A stretch of 64,000 bases of DNA, from assembly GCA_903923925.1 (NCBI GenBank), contig CAIXZF010000035.1, forward strand, positions 1 to 64,000, in the 5' to 3' direction. Origin of the DNA: an uncultured Bacteroidales bacterium. Its GTDB lineage: Bacteria; Bacteroidota; Bacteroidia; Bacteroidales; CAIXZF01. The notes beneath the pieces were generated by a model. It was not told the DNA's origin and did no database searches. It saw only the letters and a program-made list of their open reading frames with translations. Shown here one piece after another: positions 46,695-55,100 of the stretch. The position numbers were made by a program, and so were the translations under genes. Numbering within the stretch: the stretch's first letter is position 1; every line of letters begins with the position of its first letter.

Positions 46695-47612
46695 CTATGT
46701 GTATTGTTCAATTAACTCATTAACGATAAATTTTACTTTTTCCTGATTGGTCTTTGATCCTATCCTGCTCGTTTCTGAAGTAAGAATGTCCTGGCAAATT
46801 TTTCTGAACATTTCTTTTGATTCTGATGGTGATGTGTTCAGTGTTGCAAGGGTTTTTGCAATCATTATTGAACCTCGTATGGTTGGGTCAAATTCGGTTT
46901 TTCCCGATTCCCGAAGTCCCCTTACGATCTTTACAATCTTCTCTGTGTCGTCAAATGAAAGACTGGATTTTGCCATTGTGATCTGCAATTCAGTATCATA
47001 ATCAAAATGATCAAGGTCCATGGTTACCATCCTGTCGCGTAGCGCATCCTGGGTACGGTTAACACCGGCATATTCTTCAGGATTTGATGTAAAAATTGCA
47101 CGAAAATCTGGGTGCACTTTCATATAGTAATCCTCTTCTTTGGCAGCTGATGTACTTAGCATTCTCTCCTGAAGAATAGGAAGAAGAATATTATTCGCTT
47201 CAGGTCGCGACCTGGTAAATTCATCATAAATCAGAGTAAACCCGTTTTTTACTGCAATAGTAAGACGGTTGTTAACCCACTGTTTACTCATATCCTCCTC
47301 ATATTTATGAACAGAATGAATAAACTTGTCATCCAATCTTTTATATTTATAGCCTTGTTCACTGCCAATTAAATCCGATGTTTTGTACTCTGCATCTCCA
47401 TGTATTATTACAACGGGTCTGCCAATTTTGCTCGCAAGATGCATTGCCACTGTTGTTTTTCCTGTTCCTGATGGCCCTCTGAAATGCACTGGGAATCCGG
47501 CTTTTATATAGGTTAGTCCTCGGCTGGTTATGTCTTTTATATAATCAGTCTCCACAAAATTCGACATTGGCTTTAGTTCAAGCACCGTGTTCATTTCGTT
47601 ATTATTGCTCAT
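46695..47612 (-). CDS. gvpN: gas vesicle protein GvpN, MoxR-type AAA+ ATPase
   Basis: 305 residues. Walker A GPSGTGKT (46-53), Walker B in FTLIYDEFTRSRPE, sensor TSNPEEYAG, and arginines in QDALRDRMVTMDLDHFDYD. Full length for GvpN, which is needed for gas vesicles to widen to normal size and acts with GvpA or GvpC in other bacteria. Confidence 0.95.
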   Translation of the reverse strand: MSNNNEMNTVLELKPMSNFVETDYIKDITSRGLTYIKAGFPVHFRGPSGTGKTTVAMHLASKIGRPVVIIHGDAEYKTSDLIGSEQGYKYKRLDDKFIHSVHKYEEDMSKQWVNNRLTIAVKNGFTLIYDEFTRSRPEANNILLPILQERMLSTSAAKEEDYYMKVHPDFRAIFTSNPEEYAGVNRTQDALRDRMVTMDLDHFDYDTELQITMAKSSLSFDDTEKIVKIVRGLRESGKTEFDPTIRGSIMIAKTLATLNTSPSESKEMFRKICQDILTSETSRIGSKTNQEKVKFIVNELIEQYT

Positions 47613-47668
47613 TTTGCGTTTTAGTTTTAAGGGTTGATGCCTCTAGCGTTTGTGTTAATTTTGCAGTG

Positions 47669-47854
47669 TTATTTTTCAAATTCTGATTTGGGTAGTTGAG
47701 ACATTGTAGCCAGATAAATAATTCGGGCTTCTTCAATGTCTTTTATTATTTGTTCCTTTACTGCCAGGAATTCTGATTTTCTTGTGTTGAACTTAATAAA
47801 CGCTTCTTGTCTCTTAAGCAGGCTTTTCTTGATATTGAATCCCGGGTTATTCAT
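47669..47854 (-). CDS. 61-residue charged helical protein, unknown
   Basis: The open frame is longer (to 48043), but its upper part overlaps the zinc-finger gene and reads like out-of-frame noise. From the ATG at 47854 it encodes a 61-residue highly charged helix (FNIKKSLLKRQEAFIKF ... AVKEQIIKDIEEARIIYLA), 22 bp after the stop of the zinc-finger gene. Size, spacing and amphipathic pattern suggest a real small accessory gene of the cluster. Not recognised. Confidence 0.55.
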   Translation of the reverse strand: MNNPGFNIKKSLLKRQEAFIKFNTRKSEFLAVKEQIIKDIEEARIIYLATMSQLPKSEFEK

Positions 47855-47876
47855 GATGTAGGTGATATTTTTGCTC

Positions 47877-48188
47877 TTATTGCAACCCAATACCTTTGCA
47901 TCTTGTACATGGTAAACCATCACTCGATTTACCTGTACCTTTGCAATAAGTACATTTACTATTGCCTTGGCTGTAATTATTTCCCTTTCCACCACAAACA
48001 ATACATGGAACTCTTGCTCCAAGTGGGTTCTTGCCAGAACCATTACAGAAAATACATTTTTTCATAGGCTCTGAAACCTCTGTTGTTCCTGAACCACTAC
48101 AAACCATGCAATCCGAAATTGATGAAAGCAACTCAAAGGGATCCTTACCGGTCCCTTCACAAAATGCACAATTGATTTTTTTTGTCAT
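47877..48188 (-). CDS. DnaJ-type zinc-finger protein with six CxxCxGxG motifs
   Basis: 103 residues containing six CxxCxGxG-type motifs (CAFCEGTG, CMVCSGSG, CIFCNGSG, CIVCGGKG, CTYCKGTG, CTRCKGIG) and almost nothing else. DnaJ itself has four such motifs forming two zinc sites; six would give three. No J domain here: the only J domain in the cluster is fused to a GvpF/L protein. Probably a zinc-binding chaperone helper that holds unfolded polypeptide; this is inference from the DnaJ domain. It follows a long hairpin downstream of the GvpC-like gene. Confidence 0.82.
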   Translation of the reverse strand: MTKKINCAFCEGTGKDPFELLSSISDCMVCSGSGTTEVSEPMKKCIFCNGSGKNPLGARVPCIVCGGKGNNYSQGNSKCTYCKGTGKSSDGLPCTRCKGIGLQ

Positions 48189-48209
48189 GGCTGATTAAAA
48201 TTTGGAACA

Positions 48210-48261
48210 GCAGAGTTGAAATTATCCTTCTTCGAAAAAGTGAAGATTATTTCAACTCTGC
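48210..48261 (-). other. long RNA hairpin between the GvpC-like gene and the zinc-finger gene
   Basis: Perfect 13-bp arms GCAGAGTTGAAAT (48210-48222) and its complement (48249-48261), continuing into an imperfect stem (ATCCTTC against GAAGAT). It starts 14 bp after the stop codon at 48276. No U-run follows on the minus strand, so it looks more like a transcript-processing, stabilising or attenuating element than a simple terminator. Confidence 0.65.
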
Positions 48262-48275
48262 CATTCAGCTATTTG

Positions 48276-49484
48276 TTATTTAATCGGATAGTAAATGTTT
48301 TCTATTTTTTGAACTTTACCTTCGTCCAATAAGGTTTTTGCAGTAAATCCAAGTTTCATACGTGTTTCGCCCAGCGGTCCTTCCATTTCAGAAATCTTCA
48401 CTCCTTTGGGATGATTCATCAGGTAGGCCAGCATCTTTTGCTCAAGTGTTTTTGGTGCTTCCGGGACTATAACAGCTTTTGGTTCCTCTTTTACAACAAC
48501 AACTTCAACTGCTTTTACCGGGGTTTCCTTAATAACCTCTGCTGCTGCTTCTATTTTTACTTCTTTTTTCTCAACTTTTTTAGCAGCTTCTTTAGGTGCT
48601 TTAACGATTCCTGTCTTCCTCAATTGTGCAATGCTTTCTTGCATATTGTTCCAGGCATCAATTCCACCTTGTCTGTCTTGAGCAAAATCACCAATCATAC
48701 CGCTGGTGTTTTTCTGAATAGCTTTTACTTCATTCCGGATTCCTTTAATTGACTGATGAATCCCTTTCATAATACCATTATACTGACTTAGTCTCTCTAA
48801 TTCACCTTTGTTAAGGTCTTTTCTGAGATTCTGAGCCATTTTTTGGTTTTCTTTGCTGATCTCTGTTAATCTTTTCTGGAATCCATTCAGAAGCGTTCTG
48901 GTGTAGTCAACCCTTTCTGCAAGATTCTTAGATAACTCAGTTCTCAGTTCTGCTGACATTGCAAGATGTTCCTTTTCGAAGGTATCAAGCATTTCATTTG
49001 TTTCTTTAAAAATCGCAAGAACTTCATCGTTAATACTTTTAATATCAACGTTGATCTCTTTCATCATAGAATTAAATTCTTTCATCCTGATTTTCTCATC
49101 TTGTTTTCTGTCTGAATTTCCTTTTGCAAAGAATTTCTTCAAATCACCAGCCATTTCAGCTCTTTCAACAGAAAACTCGTTGATCATGTTAAAAGTGGAA
49201 TTCTGAATTTCCACAACTTCTTTCTGAATAGAATTGATTGTGTTATGGATACCTGACATTAACCCATTAAATGTACTCAGCCTTTCCTTTTCCCCAATGG
49301 CTAGGCCTTTTCGTAGAGAAGCTGCGTTGGCATTTAAAACAGCAGCCATTTCCTGATGGTCTTTTCTGAATCCATCGAGGGTTTTCTGTACGTCATTCAC
49401 AAGCTCCTCATTTTCTATGATACGTTGTTTGAATGAAGCAAGAATTTCTTCGCTCAAAGTTTTCATTTCTGATGTTAGTCCCAT
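48276..49484 (-). CDS. GvpC-like helical repeat protein with C-terminal winged helix
   Basis: 402 residues. Residues 1-280 are long helices with imperfect repeats: [FY]N-x-[LMI]M-x-x-I at 72-79, 137-144 and 235-242, and E/K-MA-x-x-L-type segments at 45, 110, 175 and 215. A Lys/Glu/Val-rich linker follows (about 290-345), then a compact domain (about 350-402) resembling a winged helix (MLAYLMNHPKGVKISEMEG). Position after gvpA, helical repeats, high charge and a good ribosome-binding site fit GvpC, the outer strengthening protein, but the repeats are not the 33-residue cyanobacterial type. The C-terminal domain is unusual for GvpC. Confidence 0.65.
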   Translation of the reverse strand: MGLTSEMKTLSEEILASFKQRIIENEELVNDVQKTLDGFRKDHQEMAAVLNANAASLRKGLAIGEKERLSTFNGLMSGIHNTINSIQKEVVEIQNSTFNMINEFSVERAEMAGDLKKFFAKGNSDRKQDEKIRMKEFNSMMKEINVDIKSINDEVLAIFKETNEMLDTFEKEHLAMSAELRTELSKNLAERVDYTRTLLNGFQKRLTEISKENQKMAQNLRKDLNKGELERLSQYNGIMKGIHQSIKGIRNEVKAIQKNTSGMIGDFAQDRQGGIDAWNNMQESIAQLRKTGIVKAPKEAAKKVEKKEVKIEAAAEVIKETPVKAVEVVVVKEEPKAVIVPEAPKTLEQKMLAYLMNHPKGVKISEMEGPLGETRMKLGFTAKTLLDEGKVQKIENIYYPIK

Positions 49485-49491
49485 TTTAGTA

Positions 49492-49497
49492 TCTCCT
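49492..49497 (-). promoter_or_regulatory. strong ribosome-binding site of the GvpC-like gene
   Basis: AGGAGA lies 7 nt before the ATG, within AATAGGAGAT, a 10-base match to the leader of gvpA. Strong Shine-Dalgarno sites are uncommon in Bacteroidota, so this supports high expression and the start at 49484. Confidence 0.7.
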
Positions 49498-49526
49498 ATT
49501 GATTAATAATTGTTAAGTTTCCTGCG

Positions 49527-50135
49527 TTAATTTATCTCCGTTATTATTTGATTTTGTAAACACCTGATATCTTTGATCTGAATCTGATCCCCCTTTTCAA
49601 TTAATGTTTCCAAACATTCCATCAATTTGTTGTGCATTTGTTGAAAATCCAAAATTGTTTTCATTACCGTTTCCTTTCTCATTTCCTGTTGTTTAGAAAT
49701 CAGCGAAAGTTGCTCTTTTACTATTGCTATTTTTTCACTGGCATCCGGTGAGCTTATATCTTTAATACCCAAAAGACTGTTTTTAAGCAATTGGGCAGTT
49801 TCTTTCTGAGTTTCAATAAAGTTCAGAAACTGGGTTTCAGCTTCTTTCTCTTTTGCATCAAGTGCGGATAAAATACCCGACATCATCATGTTATAATCTT
49901 TCTTTCTTAATGAACTATTTTTGGCAATAGTTTCACAAAGTGTTGTATTTATTACTTCTCTCTTCTTTCTGAGATCGGTTAAAGAGTTATGGACATTATC
50001 GAACAGAGAGTGAGATGATTCTGTTATATTTTCTGATGATTGGAAAGCATTCTGGATTTTTTGAATCCTGCTTTCATACGAGCTGATAATGTTGCTGAAA
50101 AAACCATCAATATTTAATTCTGTCCTGGTATTCAT
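49527..50135 (-). CDS. coiled-coil gas vesicle cluster protein related to the GvpC-like protein
   Basis: 202 residues, nearly all charged helix, no signal peptide. A LRKKDYNMMMSGI segment (76-88) matches the repeat motif of the neighbouring GvpC-like protein (ERLSTFNGLMSGI, ERLSQYNGIMKGI), so the two appear to share a repeat family. Located between gvpA and the GvpC-like gene. It could be a second shell-binding protein or an accessory protein; the function is not known. Confidence 0.7.
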   Translation of the reverse strand: MNTRTELNIDGFFSNIISSYESRIQKIQNAFQSSENITESSHSLFDNVHNSLTDLRKKREVINTTLCETIAKNSSLRKKDYNMMMSGILSALDAKEKEAETQFLNFIETQKETAQLLKNSLLGIKDISSPDASEKIAIVKEQLSLISKQQEMRKETVMKTILDFQQMHNKLMECLETLIEKGDQIQIKDIRCLQNQIITEIN

Positions 50136-50264
50136 TATTTTCGAATTGTTTTGATTTGAATTTACCTTTTGGTAGAAAAAAGAAATTCTTGGTAACTTAT
50201 GCTTTCTGATTCAGAACCCGAAAGGATATTTTAGCAAGAATAACTACTTAACTGCAATTAAACC

Positions 50265-50471
50265 TTATGCGGCTTTAGCAGTTAATCCAATTGCTTCAGC
50301 ATATTTCAGGTATGTTTCAACAGAGGCAACAACGATTCTTGCTTCAATTGCAAGTAGTTCGATACCTACTAATGATACTCTTACCCAAGCATCAACTACA
50401 ACACCTTTGTCAAGGATACGGTCAATTACTTCTACTAAACTTGACGATCCGATTGTCTTTTCTACTGACAT
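50265..50471 (-). CDS. gvpA: gas vesicle major shell protein GvpA
   Basis: 68 residues, near-canonical: [20 protein letters not shown], then [20 protein letters not shown] and [12 protein letters not shown]. It polymerises into the ribbed, gas-permeable, water-excluding wall. The helix-strand-strand-helix core is complete; the C-terminal tail is short (TAKAA). First gene of the cluster, with a strong ribosome-binding site and a sigma-54-type promoter. A 129-bp untranslated gap follows. Confidence 0.98.
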   Translation of the reverse strand: MSVEKTIGSSSLVEVIDRILDKGVVVDAWVRVSLVGIELLAIEARIVVASVETYLKYAEAIGLTAKAA

Positions 50472-50480
50472 GATTTTAAT

Positions 50481-50486
50481 CTCCTA
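50481..50486 (-). promoter_or_regulatory. strong ribosome-binding site of gvpA
   Basis: AGGAG (in AATAGGAGAT) lies 9 nt before the ATG, fitting the very high expression expected of the shell protein. Confidence 0.75.
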
Positions 50487-50551
50487 TTTTTAATTAATGT
50501 ATACCGTGCTTGACATCTGAGGGACGGTTTACCTCATTTGAAAAGACTATT

Positions 50552-50567
50552 AGCAATAGGGATGCCA
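50552..50567 (-). promoter_or_regulatory. sigma-54 (-24/-12) promoter of the gas vesicle operon
   Basis: Minus strand TGGCATCCCTATTGCT against the consensus TGGCACGNNNNTTGCW: the GG and GC dinucleotides are present with exact spacing, and only the two bases after TGGCA differ. Transcription should start near 50541, about 70 nt before gvpA. The adjacent gene upstream encodes an NtrC-type activator, the kind of protein such promoters require. Confidence 0.82.
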
Positions 50568-50624
50568 AATAAATTTTAAGGTGGGGGAATAGGATGAAAA
50601 TAAGTCCTAAAATGCAGATAATGA

Positions 50625-50654
50625 GTGATAAAATAAATTAAAATAAATTATCAC
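50625..50654. promoter_or_regulatory. candidate activator site, GTGATAA inverted repeat
   Basis: GTGATAA (50625-50631) and TTATCAC (50648-50654) are perfect 7-bp arms 16 bp apart, centred about 99 bp upstream of the predicted start site. This is a usual distance for sigma-54 activator binding. An 8-bp palindrome CACATGTG overlaps the right arm (50652-50659). Confidence 0.45.
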
Positions 50655-50704
50655 ATGTGCAGAAAATATATTTGTTAGTTGGAATTAAAAAAGGTATTGA
50701 TGAA

Positions 50705-50728
50705 ATTTTCGCACGTCTGTGCGAAAAT
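50705..50728. promoter_or_regulatory. 10-bp-arm palindrome between the activator gene and gvpA promoter
   Basis: ATTTTCGCAC and GTGCGAAAAT are separated by 4 bp, 2 bp after the activator's stop codon and about 175 bp upstream of the predicted gvpA start site. It may be an activator binding site, or a hairpin ending the activator mRNA; the U tract after the stem is poor. A partial copy of the right half (GTGCAGAAAAT) occurs at 50657-50667. Confidence 0.5.
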
Positions 50729-50730
50729 AA

Positions 50731-52125
50731 TTACTGATCTTCAACCTTACTTACGGTAATATCATACTTTTTCATTTTCCGTATCAGAGCATCACGCGTG
50801 ATTCCCAAAAGATCCGATGCTGCTTTTTGATTGAATTCGCACTTTTGAAGTGCTTTGCGGACAATATTTATCTCAACCGTTTTCAAATCAAGGATCGAAT
50901 CCTGGCTTGAGGACGTTTCTTTCTTATGGGGTTTAATCCTGAAATCAGAAATTCCTAATAAGTTTCCTTTGCAGAGTATTATGGCTCGCTCGGTCATATT
51001 CCTTAATTCACGCACATTTCCGGGAAAATCATATTGGGCCAGAGTGTCAAACACTTCTTTCGAAAGGCTGATATTGGGTTTATTGAATTTTTGAGAATAA
51101 ATTTCAACAAAGTGGTTAATTAATGGCTTAATGTCTTCAGGCCGCTCCCGGAGTGATGGGATGTGAATATGAAGAGTATTGAGCCTGTGAAGAAGGTCGA
51201 GCCTGAATTGTTTATTCTCAACCCTTTTCTCAATGTCATGATTTGTTGCTGAAATTATTCTGAAGTCAGTGTGTATTAAATTGGTATCACCTACTCGCGT
51301 AATCACCTTTTCTTCAGTTGCCCGTAAAAGCTTTGCCTGAAGGTTGAATGGCATGTCTGCGATTTCATCCAAAAATAATGTCCCTTTATTGCATAGTTCA
51401 AAATAACCCATTTTGTCGGTAACTGCACCAGTAAAGGAACCTTTTTTGTGACCGAAAAATTCACTCTCAAGAAGAGAGTCTGTAATCGCACTGCTGTTAA
51501 CTGCACATAATATATGGTCTTTCCTTAAACTGGAATAATGGATAATACGGGCGATGTTTTCCTTTCCGGTTCCGCTTTCACCTGTTATGAGTACATTGGC
51601 TTCCGGATAGTTGGCTGCTGTTACTGCCTGCTCAAAAACTTCGAGTATCTGTGCACTAACACCTATAAATTGCCGCTCAATTTTTTCTTCCAGAGCTTTT
51701 GAAATCAGAGAGTTCTTTTCCTCCAGATGCTTTACCTTCCGTTGTACTTCAAGATATTTCTGAGTACGCTCAATCGCAATCTGGATATCAATATATCTGA
51801 ATGGCTTACGCAAATAGTCAAATGCACCAAGTCGCATTGCTTTTATTACTGTATCCATATCTCCGTGAGCCGAAACTATTATAACCTCCATAAACGGAAA
51901 TTGACTTTTAACTTCTTTAAGGATATCTAGCCCATTTACGCCTGGTAACCTAACATCCAGAATTAAAAGATCAATGTTATATTGGTTTAATATTTGCCTT
52001 CCTACTCCAACAGTATTGGCTTCATAGCAGTCTATTTCTGAATCGAGAAAAAATCCACTCAATTCTTCTGTAAATTGCTTCTCGTCATCAAGTATCAGGA
52101 TTTTAATCTTGTCACGTACAGCCAT
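50731..52125 (-). CDS. NtrC-type sigma-54-dependent response regulator
   Basis: 464 residues. Receiver with D57 (LLILDVRLPGVNG), sigma-54 AAA+ domain (about 152-380) with Walker A GESGTGKE (182-189), the sigma-54 contact loop GSFTGA (229-234), Walker B LFLDEIAD, and a C-terminal Fis-type helix-turn-helix (NQKAASDLLGITRDALIRKM). Phosphorylation should switch on its ATPase and open sigma-54 promoters. It lies 4 bp after the PAS sensor kinase gene and directly upstream of the -24/-12 promoter of gvpA, so it is the likely activator of the gas vesicle operon; that link is inference from position. Confidence 0.95.
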   Translation of the reverse strand: MAVRDKIKILILDDEKQFTEELSGFFLDSEIDCYEANTVGVGRQILNQYNIDLLILDVRLPGVNGLDILKEVKSQFPFMEVIIVSAHGDMDTVIKAMRLGAFDYLRKPFRYIDIQIAIERTQKYLEVQRKVKHLEEKNSLISKALEEKIERQFIGVSAQILEVFEQAVTAANYPEANVLITGESGTGKENIARIIHYSSLRKDHILCAVNSSAITDSLLESEFFGHKKGSFTGAVTDKMGYFELCNKGTLFLDEIADMPFNLQAKLLRATEEKVITRVGDTNLIHTDFRIISATNHDIEKRVENKQFRLDLLHRLNTLHIHIPSLRERPEDIKPLINHFVEIYSQKFNKPNISLSKEVFDTLAQYDFPGNVRELRNMTERAIILCKGNLLGISDFRIKPHKKETSSSQDSILDLKTVEINIVRKALQKCEFNQKAASDLLGITRDALIRKMKKYDITVSKVEDQ

Positions 52126-52129
52126 ATTC

Positions 52130-55100
52130 TTATTTCTTATGGATTTCGATTACTAATTCAACCTTAGTCCCGTTAATACTGTCACTGTCGATATTTATAG
52201 TACCGTTCATTTCTTTAATAATTTGATAACAAATTGATAATCCCAAGCCCGTGCCTTTACCTTCTTCTTTTGTTGTATAAAAAGGGAGCAGGATATTGTT
52301 AATATCGTCTTTGCTTATACCAATTCCATTGTCGGTAACTTCAACAATAAGGATTTGTCGTTTACTGTATGTTCTGATGCCCACTACCATGTCATAGTAT
52401 TCTTCTTGACTGTTCTTCTTTTCTATTACGGCATCTTTGGCATTATTCAGAAGATTTACAATAACCTGCTCAAATTTATAAGTGTTACCTACTATTGGAG
52501 GAATTAGTTTTTCAAGATTAAGAATTAATTGGATTCCGAGATGTTTAAACTGCTCCATTATCATTGAGGCAGCATTCTCCACACTTATGTTGATATCGAA
52601 GTCTGATGAAATATAATTGTTATCACTTCTCGAAAAATCCCTAATATGGTCTATAATATTGCGAATGCGGATTATATTGTCAAAAATTTTTGCCGATTTG
52701 GTTTTAATAAAATCAATGTCAATTACATCATTTCTATCGGCTTCAAAAAGAACTTTATCCATAACCATAGAAATGATATTCAGTGGTTGGTTTATCTCGT
52801 GGGCAATACCTGCTGCCATTTGTCCGAGATTTGCCATTCGATCTGCATGAAACTGCTTCGTTTCCATTAACTTTCGGTAAGAAATGTCCCGGATAATTAC
52901 CATGAATGACAATGGTTTGCCTTTCTGATCCTGTATTAAAGTGACACTTGTTTCAGTAGCAAGTATAGAATTGTTCTTTTTCTTAATTTTTAACTCAATA
53001 TTCTGGGCCAGTCCTTCATTTAATGTCTTGAAAAGAATTTCGCGTATCGTGTTCTTTTCCCCTGCCGGAACAAATTTAAAAAATCTGATGCCTACCAGGT
53101 CATCTCTGTTTATTGCACCAAATATTTCGAGCCCGATCTCCGAAACCTCTGTTATCATTCCTCTCAGGTCAATCAATACAATGCCGTCAGGGGAGGAGTT
53201 AAGGATCGTTTTATATTTTTCTTCAGTAATTTTAATACTTAAAGCTGCTTGCTTTAATTCTGTGATGTCTTCCGAAATACCCAGGAGATATTCAGGCTCT
53301 CCTGAAGCATTGAGAATAGGCACCTTTCTGGTGTGAAGTACACGTACACCCTTGTTTTTTGTTTGAATAAACTCTTCGGCAATGTCAATCTTCTCCTTTA
53401 ACTGTAATACACTTCTGTCTTTTTCTGTGAAACCGTCTGCTTCTGCTTTAGAAAAGAAATCATAATCACTTTTCCCAATAATTTCCTCTTTTGAAATACC
53501 CAGGAGTTCCTGTCCTGCCTGATTTAATCGTACAAATTTTAGTGTTTCTGCTTCCTTTATAAATATCATGTCAGGCAAATTTTCTACAATTGAATCCAGA
53601 AAATTATTCATCAAAAGAATCTCGTCCTGTTCTAACCTGCGCTGTGTAATGTCCTGAACAGTTCCAAAAATCTTTGTTGCCTTTCCTTTATCATTATATT
53701 CAAATTTTCCATCAGCGGAAAGATAATGAATTGATCCGTCCTTGTGAATTACCCGGTATTCAACAGATAGCGATTGGTAACCTTTAAGATTTAAGTTCAA
53801 GCTATTTGTGAACAGATCAACATCATCCGGGTGGATCAGGCTAAGGATGGATTCAGGTTTCTGATCAAATTCGCCTGGATTAACATCATAAACTCTGTAC
53901 ATCTCTTTCGACCAAAAAATTGAATCATCAATCAAGTCCCATTTCCAGCTCCCTATATGCGCTATCCTCTGAGCCTCTTCAAGATTATGCTCACTCTCAA
54001 TTATTGCAGTCTCAGCAATTTTTCGTTTTGTAATATCATGAACAACAGTATATCTGAATTCGGTATCCTGAACGCTTATATTCTCAGATGACAATAATAC
54101 ATGTTTTATATCTCCGTTTTTTGCTATCAAGTCGGCCTCAAGATTGTCTGTATGTCCTTGCTCATCCGATTTTGAAATGAGTAATTCTATGTTTCCGGCT
54201 GTCAATATGCCTAATTCAACTGGAGTGTGCCCAATAATTTCATCCTTTTCAAATCCGAATAATCTAATAAAGGCTTCGTTTACTTCAACATATCTACCTG
54301 TGCTGATTTCTGTTAATCCACATGCTGAAGGATTGATATAGAAAACTTTGGAAAACTTTTCTTCAGAATATTTAATCTGAGTAATATCTTTACTCACTCC
54401 GAAGATGGCAGGTTTCCCATTCCAGAACCCATGAGAGACCCTTGTTTCCACTGGAATTTGTAAACCAGATTTTGTAACAATTGGAACAGCACAAAATTCT
54501 GCCTTTTTGTTTAGCATGTCCTCGATAATCTGAGCAGCTTCATTTCGGCGTTCAGATGGATGAACTGTCAATACATTCTGTCCGGCTAAATCCTCCCAAC
54601 TATAGCCAAGGCGTTTAATTACTGTTGTATTTGTATGCTCAATTGCCCCTTGTTCATTCAAAACAAACAGAAAATCATCGATCGTATTAAAAAATGTTTC
54701 GTAATTATGCCGGGTTTGTAATACTAAATTCTCCGTTTCTTTTCGCTCTGTAATATCTTTTGTAAAACCTAAAAACCGTTTATCGGATAACTTGACCCAT
54801 TCAACAGACCACCATCGTTTTGTCCCATCCTTTTTAATAAATTCTAAATCAACTTTTGCCGCACCCTTCTCTATCAACTCTTTAAAGTATCGTAAACCTG
54901 CAGCAAGGGATTCTTCCGGAAGAAGGTCTTCAATAGTCATACCTAAGAGCTCCTCCGCTGAATAACCGGTAATTCTGCAGGCAGATTCATTGACTTCTAT
55001 ATAGCGACCCTTCTCATCAGCTACAAAAACACCATCCGGCGCATAACTTATATAACTACGGTATTTCTTTTCACTGATTTTAAGCGCAGCATTCAGTACT

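Noticed and set aside
47855-48043. N-terminal extension of the small gene ending at 47669
   Set aside because: It overlaps the zinc-finger gene in another frame and reads as its out-of-frame shadow; the ATG at 47854 gives a sensible small protein.
50204-50216. Palindrome TTCTGATTCAGAA after gvpA as a transcription attenuator
   Set aside because: The arms are only 6 bp around one base, too tight for a stable RNA hairpin, and no U-run follows.
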